Shown piece by piece: positions 49,144-58,624 of a stretch of 64,000 nt of DNA (its first letter is position 1; each line of letters opens with the position of its first letter). Both the position numbers and the translations under genes were made by a program. This stretch comes from Pseudomonadota bacterium (GTDB taxonomy: Bacteria; Pseudomonadota; Alphaproteobacteria; Sphingomonadales; Sphingomonadaceae). The notes beneath the pieces were generated by a model that was not told the DNA's origin, made no database searches, and worked only from the letters and a program-made list of their open reading frames with translations. Where the stretch lies: NCBI GenBank assembly GCA_023394965.1, contig JAEWZX010000030.1:62001-126000 (forward strand), written 5' to 3'.

Positions 49144-49161
49144 GCGCCGCAGGCGCGGCGC
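49144..49161. repeat. Short GC hairpin between secG and pyrG
   Basis: GCGCCGC (49144-49150), AGGC, GCGGCGC (49155-49161): a 7-bp perfect stem with a 4-nt loop and no U-tract on either strand. It may modulate readthrough from secG into pyrG. Confidence 0.35.
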
Positions 49162-49189
49162 AATCCACAGGCTTGCGATGCAATGAGGA

Positions 49190-49546
49190 TTAATCGGTTA
49201 CGTCGGCCAGCGGGTCGTTGCCTGCCGGAGCTTCTTCGCCCGTCGTTGCCGGGCCGAGCGGATCGGCAGGAGCAGCCGGAGCCACGGTACGATCAAGCGT
49301 CGATTCGATCGCATCGCTACCGGTCGTTTCCACAGCAACTGCAGCCAGTGCGATCGAGAGCACCACAAACAGCACCGCCAGCCACTTGGTCGACCGGGTG
49401 AGAAAATCCGCTGCGCCCCGTGCGCTCAGCATACCGGACGGGCTTCCGCCAACGCCAAGGCCGCCGCCTTCCGAACGCTGCATCAGGATAACGCCAACAA
49501 GTGCGGCGGCGACAATCGCTTGGACGACCGTAAGGAAGAGAAACAT
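49190..49546 (-). CDS. secG: Preprotein translocase subunit SecG
   Basis: 118-aa inner-membrane component of SecYEG. The first helix, LTVVQAIVAAALVGVILMQR (5-24), ends in the family LMQRSEGGGLG; the second helix lies near 55-75 after FLTRSTKWLA. The C-terminus is a Pro/Ala-rich, acidic tail. The gene lies between tpiA (77 bp upstream) and pyrG (104 bp downstream) on the same strand. Confidence 0.95.
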   Translation of the reverse strand: MFLFLTVVQAIVAAALVGVILMQRSEGGGLGVGGSPSGMLSARGAADFLTRSTKWLAVLFVVLSIALAAVAVETTGSDAIESTLDRTVAPAAPADPLGPATTGEEAPAGNDPLADVTD

Positions 49547-49623
49547 TCAGATACTCTTGGAACTGGTATTGCTGGGCTCACGCGCATGTAGGCGCGCATG
49601 GGCGAAACGGCAAGCTGGGGCTG

Positions 49624-50385
49624 TCAGCCCTCTTCGGCTTCCGAAGCACCGATGACGATGGCGAGGAAACTTTCGGCAGACAGGCTGGCGCCGCCGACAA
49701 GTGCCCCACCCACTTCCGGCAGAGCCAGAATTTCGCGGGCATTGTCCGGTTTTACCGACCCACCGTAGAGGATGCGGACCTTCGCCGACGCATCTTCTCC
49801 GAAAGTTTCGTCGAGCAATTTGCGGATGGCGCCATGCATGGCGGAAATATCGTCCGTTGTCGGTGTGCGACCGGTGCCGATGGCCCAAATCGGTTCGTAG
49901 GCGATCGTGAGGCGGTCCGCCGGGTCCTGAAAAGCCGGCAGAGCCGCTTTGATCTGATCGAGGACATAGGTTTCGGCATCACCCGCCTCACGCGTTTCGA
50001 GCGATTCGCCGCAACAGAGAATCACACGCAGGCCTGCGTCGAGCGCTGATGCGATCTTGGCATTGATCAGTTCGTTGCTTTCGCCATGATCCTGACGCCG
50101 TTCACTGTGTCCCAGAATGACGAATTTTGCACCGGCATCGGATACCATCAGGGCGTTTATATCGCCGGTATGCGCACCTTCCGCGCCCGCATGGCAGTCC
50201 TGCGCACCGATTCCGATCTGCTCGGCTTCCCGATGAACTGCATGAAGGAGAGTGAAAGGAGGCGCCAGCGCGACCTCGACCTTCATATAGCGCTGTGCTG
50301 CGCGATCGATGGAACGCGCTTCCGAAAGCATGGCGCGCGTGCCGTTCATTTTCCAGTTTCCAACGATGTAGGGCCGTTCGGCCAT
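49624..50385 (-). CDS. tpiA: Triose-phosphate isomerase
   Basis: 253-aa TIM barrel interconverting DHAP and glyceraldehyde 3-phosphate. Catalytic Lys12 sits in GNWKMNG, the His in LGHSERR, and the Glu in YEPIWAIGTG; the phosphate-binding GALVGGASL is near the end. ATG 50385 gives the standard start, 29 codons inside the longest frame. It is divergent from ppiD across 193 bp. Confidence 0.97.
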   Translation of the reverse strand: MAERPYIVGNWKMNGTRAMLSEARSIDRAAQRYMKVEVALAPPFTLLHAVHREAEQIGIGAQDCHAGAEGAHTGDINALMVSDAGAKFVILGHSERRQDHGESNELINAKIASALDAGLRVILCCGESLETREAGDAETYVLDQIKAALPAFQDPADRLTIAYEPIWAIGTGRTPTTDDISAMHGAIRKLLDETFGEDASAKVRILYGGSVKPDNAREILALPEVGGALVGGASLSAESFLAIVIGASEAEEG

Positions 50386-50578
50386 GAGTAGATCCTGCGA
50401 ATTGTCTGAGTGAAAGCCCGCTATATGGCGCGGGGTTGGTGCTCCGCTAGACAAGGTTTCTTCACGCGTCAAAACCCTTTGACCCTGTTGCCCATGGGTC
50501 GCATGCCGGATAAAGCGCCCAATCTATTCAGGCCCAGCCTGAACCAAAGCCGCAACCCGATGGGATCGCTCGCAGATC

Positions 50579-52513
50579 ATGTTTCAGTTTTTCCGCAATT
50601 TCTTCAAGACCAAGCTCGGACTTGCCATCTCGCTGGCATTTCTCGGTCTTATCGCGCTCGCTTTTGCCAGTGCCGACGTTTCCAGCACCGGCACTTTCGG
50701 CGGCATAGCCGGGGGTGACCGTGTCGCTGTGGTTGGAGATGAAAAGATTGGCACGGCCGATCTGGTGACAGGCGCCAACAACGGTCTAGACCGTGTCAGG
50801 CAGCAGGATCCCACGCTTTCCATGCCCGAATTCATCGCCGCCGGTCAGCTGGATCAGGTCCTTGAGGCCCTGATCGATCGCGCCGCCATTAGCGGTTATG
50901 CAAAAAAGTATGGGTTCCGGGCCGGTGAAAACCTGATCAATAGCGAAATCCGCATGATCCCCGCGTTCCGTGGGGCCGATGGCAATTTCGACGAACAGAC
51001 CTATCGCCAGACCCTGGCAGCGCAGCGCATTTCCGACGCGCAGGTTCGTAGCGATCTGGGCGTGGGGCTTCTTTCCCAGCAACTGCTGATCCCGGCAAGC
51101 TTCGGTGCCTCCGTGCCCGACAAGCTCGCCTATCGTTATGCACAATTGTTCAAGGAACGGCGTCAGGGTTCGATCGCCCTGTTGCCTGCGGCAACCTATG
51201 CCCCTTCGGGAGCGGCAAAACCCGAAGTGCTCAAGGCTTATTACAACAGCAATCGGGAAGCTTTCGTCCGCCCCGAGCGCCGTGTGATCCGCTATGCCAC
51301 TTTCAATTCCGACGCATTGGGCGCCCGTGCCGAGCCGACCGATGCGGAAATTGCCGCTCGCTACAAGCAGGACAGCGACAAATATGCGGCAAGCGAGACG
51401 CGCAGTTTCACGCAATTGATCGTCCCGACAGAAGCGGCTGCGAAATCGATTCGCGATCGTGTCGCCAGTGGGGCGTCGTTCGAACAGGTTGCCCGCGAAG
51501 CAGGCCTTCGCGCGTCGCCGATCGCCGATATCACTCGCACTGCTCTGGCGTCGCAATCGTCGCCTGCCGTAGCGTCGGCATATTTCGCCGCCACCAAGGG
51601 CACCATGACCGCCCCTGCCCGCAGTTCGTTGGGCTGGCACGTCGCGCGGATCGATGCCGTCGATTCGAAAACTGCCCGTAGCCTGGCAGACGTTCGCGGC
51701 GAAATCGTCGAGACCCTTCGCGGCGAAAAGCGTGTGCGCGGCCTCGCCGACCTCGCGACCGAAATCGAAGATCAGCTCAATGACGGCGCCACGCTGGCTG
51801 AAGTCGCTGACGATCTCGATCTTGAACTGTCGACGGTTGGCCCTGCGCTCGCCGATGGCCGCCTGTTCGACAACCCTGACAAGACGGTGCCGGACGCGCT
51901 GCGCCCTGCCCTTGCCACAGCCTTCCAGATGGATGTGGAAGAGCCTGAAATCGCACCGGTTGAGGGCGGGCAGACCTATCTCGTTTACGAAGTGGGCGAC
52001 ATCACCCCGGCTGCGGTTGCCCCCTATGCCGAGATCGAAAAGCTCGTCGAAGCCCGCTGGCGCGCGACAGAAGGCATGAAGGCAGCACAGGCTGCCGCCG
52101 ATCGTGTAATGGCCCGTGTCCGTTCCGGCAAATCCATGGCTCAGGCCCTTGCGGCTGAAGACCGTCGTGTGCCTCCGGCACAGTCGATCGACATGACCCG
52201 CGAAGATCTGGCCCGCCAGCGCGAACAGCGTGTCCCGCCGCCCCTGGCCTTGCTTTTCAGCATGGCCAAAGGAACGACCAAGAAGCTTGAGGCTGGCGGC
52301 AACACCGGATTCTTCGTGGTCAAGGTGAACGACATCGCGATGGATGATATCGCGAAAAATGATCCGTTGATTGCACAGGCTACCCGTCAGATGGGCCCGC
52401 TTTTCGGCGAGGAATATGCCGAGCAGCTGGGCATCGCCATGCGCGAGGAACTGGGTGTGTCGCGTAATCAGTCGGCCATCGATGCAGTCCGCAAACAGCT
52501 TATCGGCAACTGA
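50579..52513 (+). CDS. Peptidyl-prolyl isomerase / SurA N-terminal domain protein (PpiD-like)
   Basis: 644 aa. A short cytoplasmic N-terminus and one membrane helix (about 12-30) anchor a large periplasmic part: a SurA_N-type region (about 45-190), a parvulin-like domain near 250-360 (SFTQLIVPTEAAAKS), and a long helical C-terminus. PpiD assists folding of proteins leaving the Sec translocon. The gene may head a transcript continuing into trpE, 7 bp downstream. Confidence 0.9.
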   Translation: MFQFFRNFFKTKLGLAISLAFLGLIALAFASADVSSTGTFGGIAGGDRVAVVGDEKIGTADLVTGANNGLDRVRQQDPTLSMPEFIAAGQLDQVLEALIDRAAISGYAKKYGFRAGENLINSEIRMIPAFRGADGNFDEQTYRQTLAAQRISDAQVRSDLGVGLLSQQLLIPASFGASVPDKLAYRYAQLFKERRQGSIALLPAATYAPSGAAKPEVLKAYYNSNREAFVRPERRVIRYATFNSDALGARAEPTDAEIAARYKQDSDKYAASETRSFTQLIVPTEAAAKSIRDRVASGASFEQVAREAGLRASPIADITRTALASQSSPAVASAYFAATKGTMTAPARSSLGWHVARIDAVDSKTARSLADVRGEIVETLRGEKRVRGLADLATEIEDQLNDGATLAEVADDLDLELSTVGPALADGRLFDNPDKTVPDALRPALATAFQMDVEEPEIAPVEGGQTYLVYEVGDITPAAVAPYAEIEKLVEARWRATEGMKAAQAAADRVMARVRSGKSMAQALAAEDRRVPPAQSIDMTREDLARQREQRVPPPLALLFSMAKGTTKKLEAGGNTGFFVVKVNDIAMDDIAKNDPLIAQATRQMGPLFGEEYAEQLGIAMREELGVSRNQSAIDAVRKQLIGN

Positions 52514-52520
52514 GGCTCCC

Positions 52521-54023
52521 TTGAGTACCGGCCTAAAAGGCGTCGACCAGGCTCGTGATACGCTGGCAGGTGGCAGGCCAGCACTGGTGTGGCGCAAAGT
52601 CGTCGCGGATACGGAAACGCCCGTCGGCGCAGCGCTCAAGCTGTTCCGCGAGGGCCGCGGCGATTTCCTGCTTGAATCGGTCGAAGGAGGAGACGTGCGT
52701 GGCCGGTACAGCTTTATGGGGCTGGATCCGGATCTCGTCTTCCGTGCCACAGGCGACACGGCGGAAATCAACCGCAACTGGCAGCATTCGCGCACCGATT
52801 TCTCGCCCTGCGACGGTGGCAGCCTTGCAAACCTGCGGGCGCTGGTGGATTCCTGCCGCTGCGACGTTCCCGACGAACTGCCGCCGGCGCTTGCATGCCT
52901 GGTCGGCTACTTCGGTTATGAAACGATCGGCCTGGTCGAGAAACTGCCCCGCCCGGCGTCTGGCGAACTCGATTTGCCGGATATGCTATTCGTCCGCCCG
53001 ACGATTCTGCTCGTTTTCGACCGGCTGAGCGATGCCCTGTTCTGTGTCGCTCCGGTGTGGAACGAGGGATCGCTGGAGCAGGCCGGTGAACGGATAGACG
53101 AGGTTTTGCGAACGCTGGCCCAGCCACTGGAGCCATCGCAACAACTGACAATGGCGGAGCATGACGAGCCCGCCCTGTCCCCCACCCTTCCTGCTGCCGA
53201 TTATGAATCGATGGTGCTGAAGGCGAAGGACTATATTTCGGCGGGCGACATCTTTCAGGTTGTGCTCTCGCAGCGCTTCACCTGTCCATTCACACTGCCG
53301 CCCATGGCGCTGTACCGGGCGCTGCGGCGGGTGAACCCGTCCCCCTTCCTCTATTTCCTCGACATGCCCGGCTTCGCCATCGTGGGATCGAGCCCGGAAA
53401 TCCTGGTGCGGGTGCGCGACGGAGAGGTCACGATCCGCCCGATTGCCGGCACGAGGCCCCGAGGGGCGAATTCCGCCGCGGACCGTCTTGCCGAACAGGA
53501 TCTGCTTTCGGATCCCAAGGAACGGGCCGAACACCTGATGCTGCTCGATCTTGGCCGCAACGATGTCGGCAGGGTTGCCGAAGCAGGCAGCGTTACCGTC
53601 ACGGAAAGTTTCACCGTCGAACGCTACAGCCATGTCATGCACATCGTCAGCAATGTCACCGGGCGGCTGGACCCATCGAGGGATGCTATCGATGCGCTGT
53701 TTGCCGGCTTTCCCGCAGGCACGGTCAGCGGTGCACCCAAGGTCCGTGCATGTGAAATCATCGCCGAGCTCGAACCCGCCACGCGCGGCCCCTATGCCGG
53801 GGGGGTCGGCTATTTCGCCCCCGACGGATCGGTAGATAGTTGCATCGTTTTGCGGACGGCCGTGGTAAAGGACGGCATAATGCATGTGCAGGCCGGCGCG
53901 GGCATAGTCGCCGACAGCGATCCGGCCTATGAACAAAGAGAATGCGAAGCCAAGGCAAGCGCCTTGCTCGCTGCGGCAAAGGAAGCCGTTCACCTCGCGA
54001 GAGAGCCTGGATTCGGTCAATGA
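52521..54023 (+). CDS. trpE: Anthranilate synthase component I
   Basis: 500-aa chorismate-using enzyme, first step of tryptophan synthesis with TrpG. Conserved blocks are SVEGGDVRGRYSFMGLDPDL (feedback-inhibition region, near 52-71), PIAGTRPRGANS, DLGRNDVGRVA, and FPAGTVSGAPK with AGAGIVADSDP in the active site. The start is TTG 52521 with AGG 7 bases upstream; the longest frame extends into ppiD without support. It overlaps the next gene by ATGA. Confidence 0.95.
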   Translation: MSTGLKGVDQARDTLAGGRPALVWRKVVADTETPVGAALKLFREGRGDFLLESVEGGDVRGRYSFMGLDPDLVFRATGDTAEINRNWQHSRTDFSPCDGGSLANLRALVDSCRCDVPDELPPALACLVGYFGYETIGLVEKLPRPASGELDLPDMLFVRPTILLVFDRLSDALFCVAPVWNEGSLEQAGERIDEVLRTLAQPLEPSQQLTMAEHDEPALSPTLPAADYESMVLKAKDYISAGDIFQVVLSQRFTCPFTLPPMALYRALRRVNPSPFLYFLDMPGFAIVGSSPEILVRVRDGEVTIRPIAGTRPRGANSAADRLAEQDLLSDPKERAEHLMLLDLGRNDVGRVAEAGSVTVTESFTVERYSHVMHIVSNVTGRLDPSRDAIDALFAGFPAGTVSGAPKVRACEIIAELEPATRGPYAGGVGYFAPDGSVDSCIVLRTAVVKDGIMHVQAGAGIVADSDPAYEQRECEAKASALLAAAKEAVHLAREPGFGQ

Positions 54024-54856
54024 GAATTACAATTGCTGCCCTCGCCCTGCTGGCCCTTACTGCCTGTGAAGCGCAGCCCGAAGGCGAACCTGTCGCCCGA
54101 GCGCGGATCGATGGGCAGCCGCAGGAGGCATCACCCACCCCGGAACCCACACCGACAGAAACGCTTGCGAGCCAGGTCGAGAGTGCGTGCCGTTCGATCA
54201 TTTTCGAAGATACGCCGCTAACTCACTGTCTTGCGGTTCCTTCGCGCCATCGGATCGACATGGCGTTGGGAAATGATGGCAAGCCCTACCGCAGTCTGAC
54301 CGATTTTGCCGCCGCCAGCAGTGGGGAATCGATCGCCTTCGCCATGAACGCGGGCATGTTCGACGACGAGGGCGAACCGATCGGGTATTTCGTCGAAAAT
54401 TCGGAGCGGTTGCACACGCTGAATACAGCCGATGGCGAGGGCAATTTCCACATGAAGCCCAATGGCGTATTCTACGGCAGTGATGGCGATTGGGAAGTGC
54501 ACGACACCGAATGGTTTCTGGCAAACGTCAAGGATCGCCCGCAATTCGGCACCCAATCCGGCCCCATGCTGATTGACGACGGCAAGATCCATCCCGAAAT
54601 CACCCGTGACGGACCATCGAAACTGATCCGCAACGCCGTGGGTGTGGACGGCGAAGGCCGCGCCCATTTCGTGATATCCAACGCGCCGATTTCCTTCGGC
54701 AAGCTTGCCCGCTTCTACAAGGACGAGCTGAAGGTGAAGAACGCATTGTATCTCGATGGCAATGTGTCCCTGTTATGGAACCCCGCGACGGAACGGCTCG
54801 ACACCGGGGCCCCCATCGGACCGATCGTCGTCGTGAGAAGGAAAGCATCCGAATGA
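54020..54856 (+). CDS. Lipoprotein with phosphodiester glycosidase (NAGPA)-like domain
   Basis: 278 aa with a lipoprotein signal (ALLALTAC, Cys16) and a Pro/Thr-rich spacer. The folded part (about 60-278) carries FAMNAGMFDDEGEPIGYFVE, TQSGPMLIDDGKIHPE, RNAVGVDGEGRAHFVIS and ALYLDGNVSLLWNP, the layout of the phosphodiester-glycosidase (NAGPA/YigE-like) family. That family uncovers or hydrolyses N-acetylglucosamine phosphodiesters. It overlaps both trpE and pip by ATGA, although neither is an obvious partner. An envelope-glycan substrate is plausible but unproven. Confidence 0.85.
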   Translation: MRITIAALALLALTACEAQPEGEPVARARIDGQPQEASPTPEPTPTETLASQVESACRSIIFEDTPLTHCLAVPSRHRIDMALGNDGKPYRSLTDFAAASSGESIAFAMNAGMFDDEGEPIGYFVENSERLHTLNTADGEGNFHMKPNGVFYGSDGDWEVHDTEWFLANVKDRPQFGTQSGPMLIDDGKIHPEITRDGPSKLIRNAVGVDGEGRAHFVISNAPISFGKLARFYKDELKVKNALYLDGNVSLLWNPATERLDTGAPIGPIVVVRRKASE

Positions 54857-55815
54857 CCGATTCCCGCCGCGCCCTCTATCCTGAAATCGAACCCTATGAG
54901 ACCGGCATGCTCGATGTCGGGGAAGGCCATTCGATATATTGGGAGCGCGTCGGGACGAAGGGCGCGAAGCCTGCCGTTTTCCTCCACGGCGGGCCGGGTG
55001 GCGGCATGTCGCCTGCCCATCGGCGGCAGTGGGACCCGGAGCTGTACGATGTGCTGCTGTTCGACCAGCGCGGCTGCGGAAAATCGCTTCCTTTCGCAGA
55101 AATCGACAACAACGATACCTGGCGGATCGTCGAGGATATCGAACGTCTTCGCGAAATGTGCGGCCATGAGAAATGGCAGGCTTTCGGTGGCAGCTGGGGT
55201 TCCACCCTCGCCCTCGCCTATGCCCAGAAATATCCCGAGCGGGTGAGCGAGCTGGTGCTGCGCGGTGTCTTTCTGGCCCGACAGAAAGAGAAAGACTGGC
55301 TCTATTCCTACGGCGCAAGCGAGATCATGGCCGAACAGTGGGACGATTTCACCGGTCTCATTCCAGAGGCCGAACGCGGCGATCTGGTAAAAGCCTATTA
55401 CCAGCGCCTGACCAGCGACGATGAACCGACGCGGCTTGCCGCGGCAAAGGAATGGTCGCTGTGGGAAGGCAATGTCGCCACTCTGCTGCCGGACCCCGCC
55501 CTGCTCGACAGTTTCGCCGATCCGTCCAAGGCCGTGCCTTTCGCGCGCATCTGCGCCAAATTCTTCCTCGAGAATTTCTTTCTCGAAGAATCGCAACTGC
55601 TCAAGAATGTCGACAAGCTGGCGGGCATCCCCGGCATCATCGTCCAGGGCCGCCACGATATCTGCACCCCGCCCGTTTCGGCATGGGAACTGAAGAAAGC
55701 CTGGCCTGAATCCGATCTGTGGATCATCCATGATGCCGGACACAGCGCCGGGGAGGCAGGCATTATCGATGGCCTGGTGCGGGCGACGGACAGGCTGGCG
55801 GGCAAATCGGCCTGA
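54853..55815 (+). CDS. pip: Proline iminopeptidase
   Basis: 320-aa alpha/beta hydrolase that removes N-terminal proline from peptides. The oxyanion HGGPGGGM (near 47-54), FDQRGCGKS and the nucleophile elbow GGSWGSTLALAYAQKYPERV (Ser near 117) are hallmark; the catalytic Asp is in GRHDICTP and the His in DAGHSAG near the end. It overlaps the lipoprotein gene by ATGA and is followed by a 75-bp gap before trpG. Its presence within the trp genes is unusual. Confidence 0.94.
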   Translation: MTDSRRALYPEIEPYETGMLDVGEGHSIYWERVGTKGAKPAVFLHGGPGGGMSPAHRRQWDPELYDVLLFDQRGCGKSLPFAEIDNNDTWRIVEDIERLREMCGHEKWQAFGGSWGSTLALAYAQKYPERVSELVLRGVFLARQKEKDWLYSYGASEIMAEQWDDFTGLIPEAERGDLVKAYYQRLTSDDEPTRLAAAKEWSLWEGNVATLLPDPALLDSFADPSKAVPFARICAKFFLENFFLEESQLLKNVDKLAGIPGIIVQGRHDICTPPVSAWELKKAWPESDLWIIHDAGHSAGEAGIIDGLVRATDRLAGKSA

Positions 55816-55890
55816 CCTTACGCTGACGTTTCGCGTCTCGCAGCTTTCCTTGCTTGAAAGCAGCGCTGCAGCCCTGCATTGACGCCACGA

Positions 55891-56505
55891 ATGACCGACA
55901 GCCGCTCAATCCTCGTAATCGATAATTACGACAGCTTCACCTTCAACCTCGTCCATTACCTGATGGAACTGGGCGCGCAGGTGGAGGTGGTCCGTAACGA
56001 TGCCATTTCCGCACAGGACGCCGTGGCCGCGCGCCATGCGGGGTATCTCATTTCCCCCGGTCCCTGCACCCCGAACGAAGCTGGTGTCAGCCTCGATCTG
56101 GTTGCAGCCTGCGCGGATGCAGCCAGACCGCTGCTCGGAGTCTGTCTCGGGCACCAATCCATCGGCCAGCATTTCGGCGGTCGCGTGGTTCGCGGCGGGC
56201 TGATGCATGGCAAGACATCTCCCGTCACCCATGACGGCAGCGGTGTCTTTGCCGGTGTACCGTCCCCCTTCACGGCGACACGCTATCACTCGCTGGTCGT
56301 CGAAGACATTCCAGCCTGTCTCGAAGTGAATGCCACCAGCGAAACGCCCGGTCTCGATGGCAGCAGCGTGATGGGTTTCCGTCATCGCGATCTGCCCATT
56401 CATGGCGTCCAGTTCCATCCGGAAAGCATTGCGACCGAACATGGCCACGCATTGCTAGCCAATTTCCTCGACATCTGCGGCATCGCCGCGAAGGTTCCGG
56501 CATGA
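55891..56505 (+). CDS. trpG: Anthranilate synthase component II (glutamine amidotransferase)
   Basis: 204 aa supplying ammonia to TrpE. DNYDSFTFNLVHYL opens the fold; the nucleophile Cys is in LLGVCLGHQSIG, and the His-Glu pair in VQFHPESIATE. It could also serve p-aminobenzoate synthase (PabA), as in many bacteria. The start is ATG 55891; an in-frame TTG at 55879 is weaker. It overlaps trpD by ATGA. Confidence 0.95.
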   Translation: MTDSRSILVIDNYDSFTFNLVHYLMELGAQVEVVRNDAISAQDAVAARHAGYLISPGPCTPNEAGVSLDLVAACADAARPLLGVCLGHQSIGQHFGGRVVRGGLMHGKTSPVTHDGSGVFAGVPSPFTATRYHSLVVEDIPACLEVNATSETPGLDGSSVMGFRHRDLPIHGVQFHPESIATEHGHALLANFLDICGIAAKVPA

Positions 56506-57494
56506 AAAAGCTTCCCGACGCCCATCAACATCTTGGCGAAGCGGAGGCCGAACAGGTTTTCGGCTGGATCCTCGACGGCGAAACCGACGATGAAGAAATC
56601 GCCCGCTTTCTGGTCGGCATGTCTGCGCGCAGCGAAACATCGGACGAGATTGCCGGCGCTGCCCGCGCGCTGCGTGAACGCCTTATTCCGGTCGATGCCC
56701 CGGAAGGCACGGTCGATTGCTGCGGCACGGGCGGCGATGGGCACCATACGCTCAACGTGTCCACTGCGGTCAGCCTGGTTGTGGCGTCCTGCGGCATTCC
56801 GGTCGCCAAGCACGGCAACCGCGCGGCGAGCAGTAAATCGGGTGCGGCGGATACGCTGGAAGTGCTTGGCCTGGACATGGAATCGGCGGGAAGAAGTGCC
56901 GAGAAGACATTGGCAGAACTTGGAATTTGCTTTCTCTTTGCCAAGAACCATCATCCCGCGATGGGGCGCATCCAGCCTATCCGCCAGAAACTGGGTGTGC
57001 GCACCATTTTCAACCTGATGGGGCCGCTATCCAATCCGGCAGGGGTGAAGCGCCAGCTGATCGGTATCGCCCGCCCCGCCTATGTGCCGATCTATGCCGC
57101 CGCCAGAGCCAAGCTGGGGACGGAGCGGACCTTCATTGCGTCGGGTGACGAAGGGTTGGACGAACTCAGCCTTGCCGGTGGCAACGAGCTGGCCGATGTG
57201 CAGGGAAATGATTTCGAAATGCGCCGGGTGGTTGCGGTTCAGGCGAACCTGCCGCATTCGCCAGTGGAAGCCATCCGTGGGGGCGATCCTGTGCATAATG
57301 CCCGCGCCCTGGAGGCTCTGCTTGCCGGGGCGCCCGGGCCTTATCGCGATGCTGTGCTGTTCAACGCCGCCGCCACGCTGATCGTTGCCGGTCGCACCGA
57401 TGACTGGGTCGATGGCGCCGAAATTGCCGCAGAGGCGCTGGATTCGGGCAAGGCCAGTACATTGCTGGAAAAATGGATTGCGATGGCAGCCTGA
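56502..57494 (+). CDS. trpD: Anthranilate phosphoribosyltransferase
   Basis: 330-aa enzyme joining anthranilate to PRPP. The PRPP-binding CCGTGGDGHHTLNVST (near 74-89), KHGNRAASSKSGAADTLE and the anthranilate-binding ARPAYVP segment are in the usual order. The helical N-terminal dimer domain carries DGETDDEEIARFLVGM. ATGA overlap with trpG; trpC starts one base after its stop. Confidence 0.96.
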   Translation: MKKLPDAHQHLGEAEAEQVFGWILDGETDDEEIARFLVGMSARSETSDEIAGAARALRERLIPVDAPEGTVDCCGTGGDGHHTLNVSTAVSLVVASCGIPVAKHGNRAASSKSGAADTLEVLGLDMESAGRSAEKTLAELGICFLFAKNHHPAMGRIQPIRQKLGVRTIFNLMGPLSNPAGVKRQLIGIARPAYVPIYAAARAKLGTERTFIASGDEGLDELSLAGGNELADVQGNDFEMRRVVAVQANLPHSPVEAIRGGDPVHNARALEALLAGAPGPYRDAVLFNAAATLIVAGRTDDWVDGAEIAAEALDSGKASTLLEKWIAMAA

Positions 57495-57495
57495 T

Positions 57496-58281
57496 ATGAA
57501 CAAGCTGGAAGAAATCTGCGCAACGAAGCGCGAAGAAGTCGCCGCCCGCAAGCGCGAGCGATCCCTGACGGATCTGGAATCGGCCGCGCTTGACCAGTCT
57601 GCCCCCCGTGGCTTTCGCTCTGCGCTCGCCCGTGCGGAACAGACGGGTTTCGGACTGATCGCAGAAATCAAGAAAGCTTCTCCGTCCAAAGGTTTGATTC
57701 GGGAAGATTTTACTCCCGCGGCACATGCCCGAGCCTATGCCGCAGGCGGGGCAGCATGCCTCTCCGTCCTGACGGATGCACCTTACTTCCAGGGGCACGA
57801 AAGCTATCTCGTCGAAGCGCGCGCCGCCTGTAACCTGCCGGTGCTTCGCAAAGACTTTATGGTCGATCCCTGGCAGGTGGCCGAAGCCCGCGCATTGGGC
57901 GCCGATGCGATCTTGATCATCGTCGCGGCACTGGAAGACGGCGTGATGGCAGAAATCGAAAGTGCCGCCCTGGATCACGGCATGGATGTGCTGGTCGAAG
58001 TGCACGATCGGGCGGAGATGGAGCGCGCGGCATCGCTGCAATCCCGGCTGATCGGCGTCAACAATCGCGATCTTCGGACCTTTGCCACCGATCTCGCCAC
58101 GACAGAGATGCTGGCCCCTCTGGCCCCGGAAGGTGCGCTTCTGGTGGGTGAAAGCGGAATTGCGCGATATGAAGATTGCGAGCGGCTCGCCAAATCGGGG
58201 GTGCACAGCTTCCTTGTCGGCGAAAGCCTGATGCGGCAGGCCGATGTCGAAGCGGCCACGCGGGCACTGCTGGGGCGTTAG
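57496..58281 (+). CDS. trpC: Indole-3-glycerol phosphate synthase
   Basis: 261-aa TIM barrel that closes the indole ring. The N-terminal KLEEICATKREEVAARK, GLIAEIKKASPSKGLIREDF (substrate lysine, near 55-74), VLRKDFMVDPWQVAEARA and GVNNRDLRTF are family signatures; the phosphate site is LVGESGI and FLVGESLM. ATG 57496. It is the last trp gene here; trpB, trpA and trpF are elsewhere. Confidence 0.96.
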   Translation: MNKLEEICATKREEVAARKRERSLTDLESAALDQSAPRGFRSALARAEQTGFGLIAEIKKASPSKGLIREDFTPAAHARAYAAGGAACLSVLTDAPYFQGHESYLVEARAACNLPVLRKDFMVDPWQVAEARALGADAILIIVAALEDGVMAEIESAALDHGMDVLVEVHDRAEMERAASLQSRLIGVNNRDLRTFATDLATTEMLAPLAPEGALLVGESGIARYEDCERLAKSGVHSFLVGESLMRQADVEAATRALLGR

Positions 58282-58573
58282 GCCTTTCCTACATGAATGC
58301 AGTTTGTCATGGTCGACGCCATGCCGCAGACCGTCCGTCCCAATCAGCCGAAAATCCTTCGAGGGCCATGGTTTCTCAAGCGATGGGGATCATCTTCAGG
58401 ACAGTGTCAACTGTGTCAACCTCGGCCGGATTTTGCAGCCCTGCCAAGACGCGAATCGCCGGCTGATTTTCCGCATCGCCTGGCGCTAAGGTCAAAAGGG
58501 GAACGGCTGTTCTCTCCTTTTTAGCGCGAAAATTGGCGGGATTGCTTGACTTGACGAATCGAGTTGCTTAATT
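58282..58573. other. trpC-lexA intergenic region
   Basis: About 290 bp without a gene I can support. A tandem GTGTCAAC repeat lies near 58408-58422. Candidate -35 boxes TTGACT (58546) and TTGACG (58551) precede lexA. I recall moaC and moeA lying here in related sphingomonads; no remnant of either is visible. Confidence 0.4.
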
Positions 58574-58602
58574 GTTCCTCATTCGTTCACAACTTTGTGA
58601 AC
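58574..58602 (+). promoter_or_regulatory. LexA (SOS) box of lexA
   Basis: GTTC (58574-58577), seven bases, GTTC (58585-58588) matches the alphaproteobacterial LexA operator GTTC-N7-GTTC. An overlapping palindrome GTTCACA-N4-TGTGAAC (58585-58602) follows. It lies 23-51 bp before the lexA ATG, as expected for autorepression. Confidence 0.85.
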
Positions 58603-58624
58603 AGGCGCTACGGGAGTTCGCACC

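Noticed and set aside
58297..58524. 75-codon ORF in the trpC-lexA gap
   Set aside because: No ribosome site, no recognisable domain, and two other overlapping frames of similar length are equally open.
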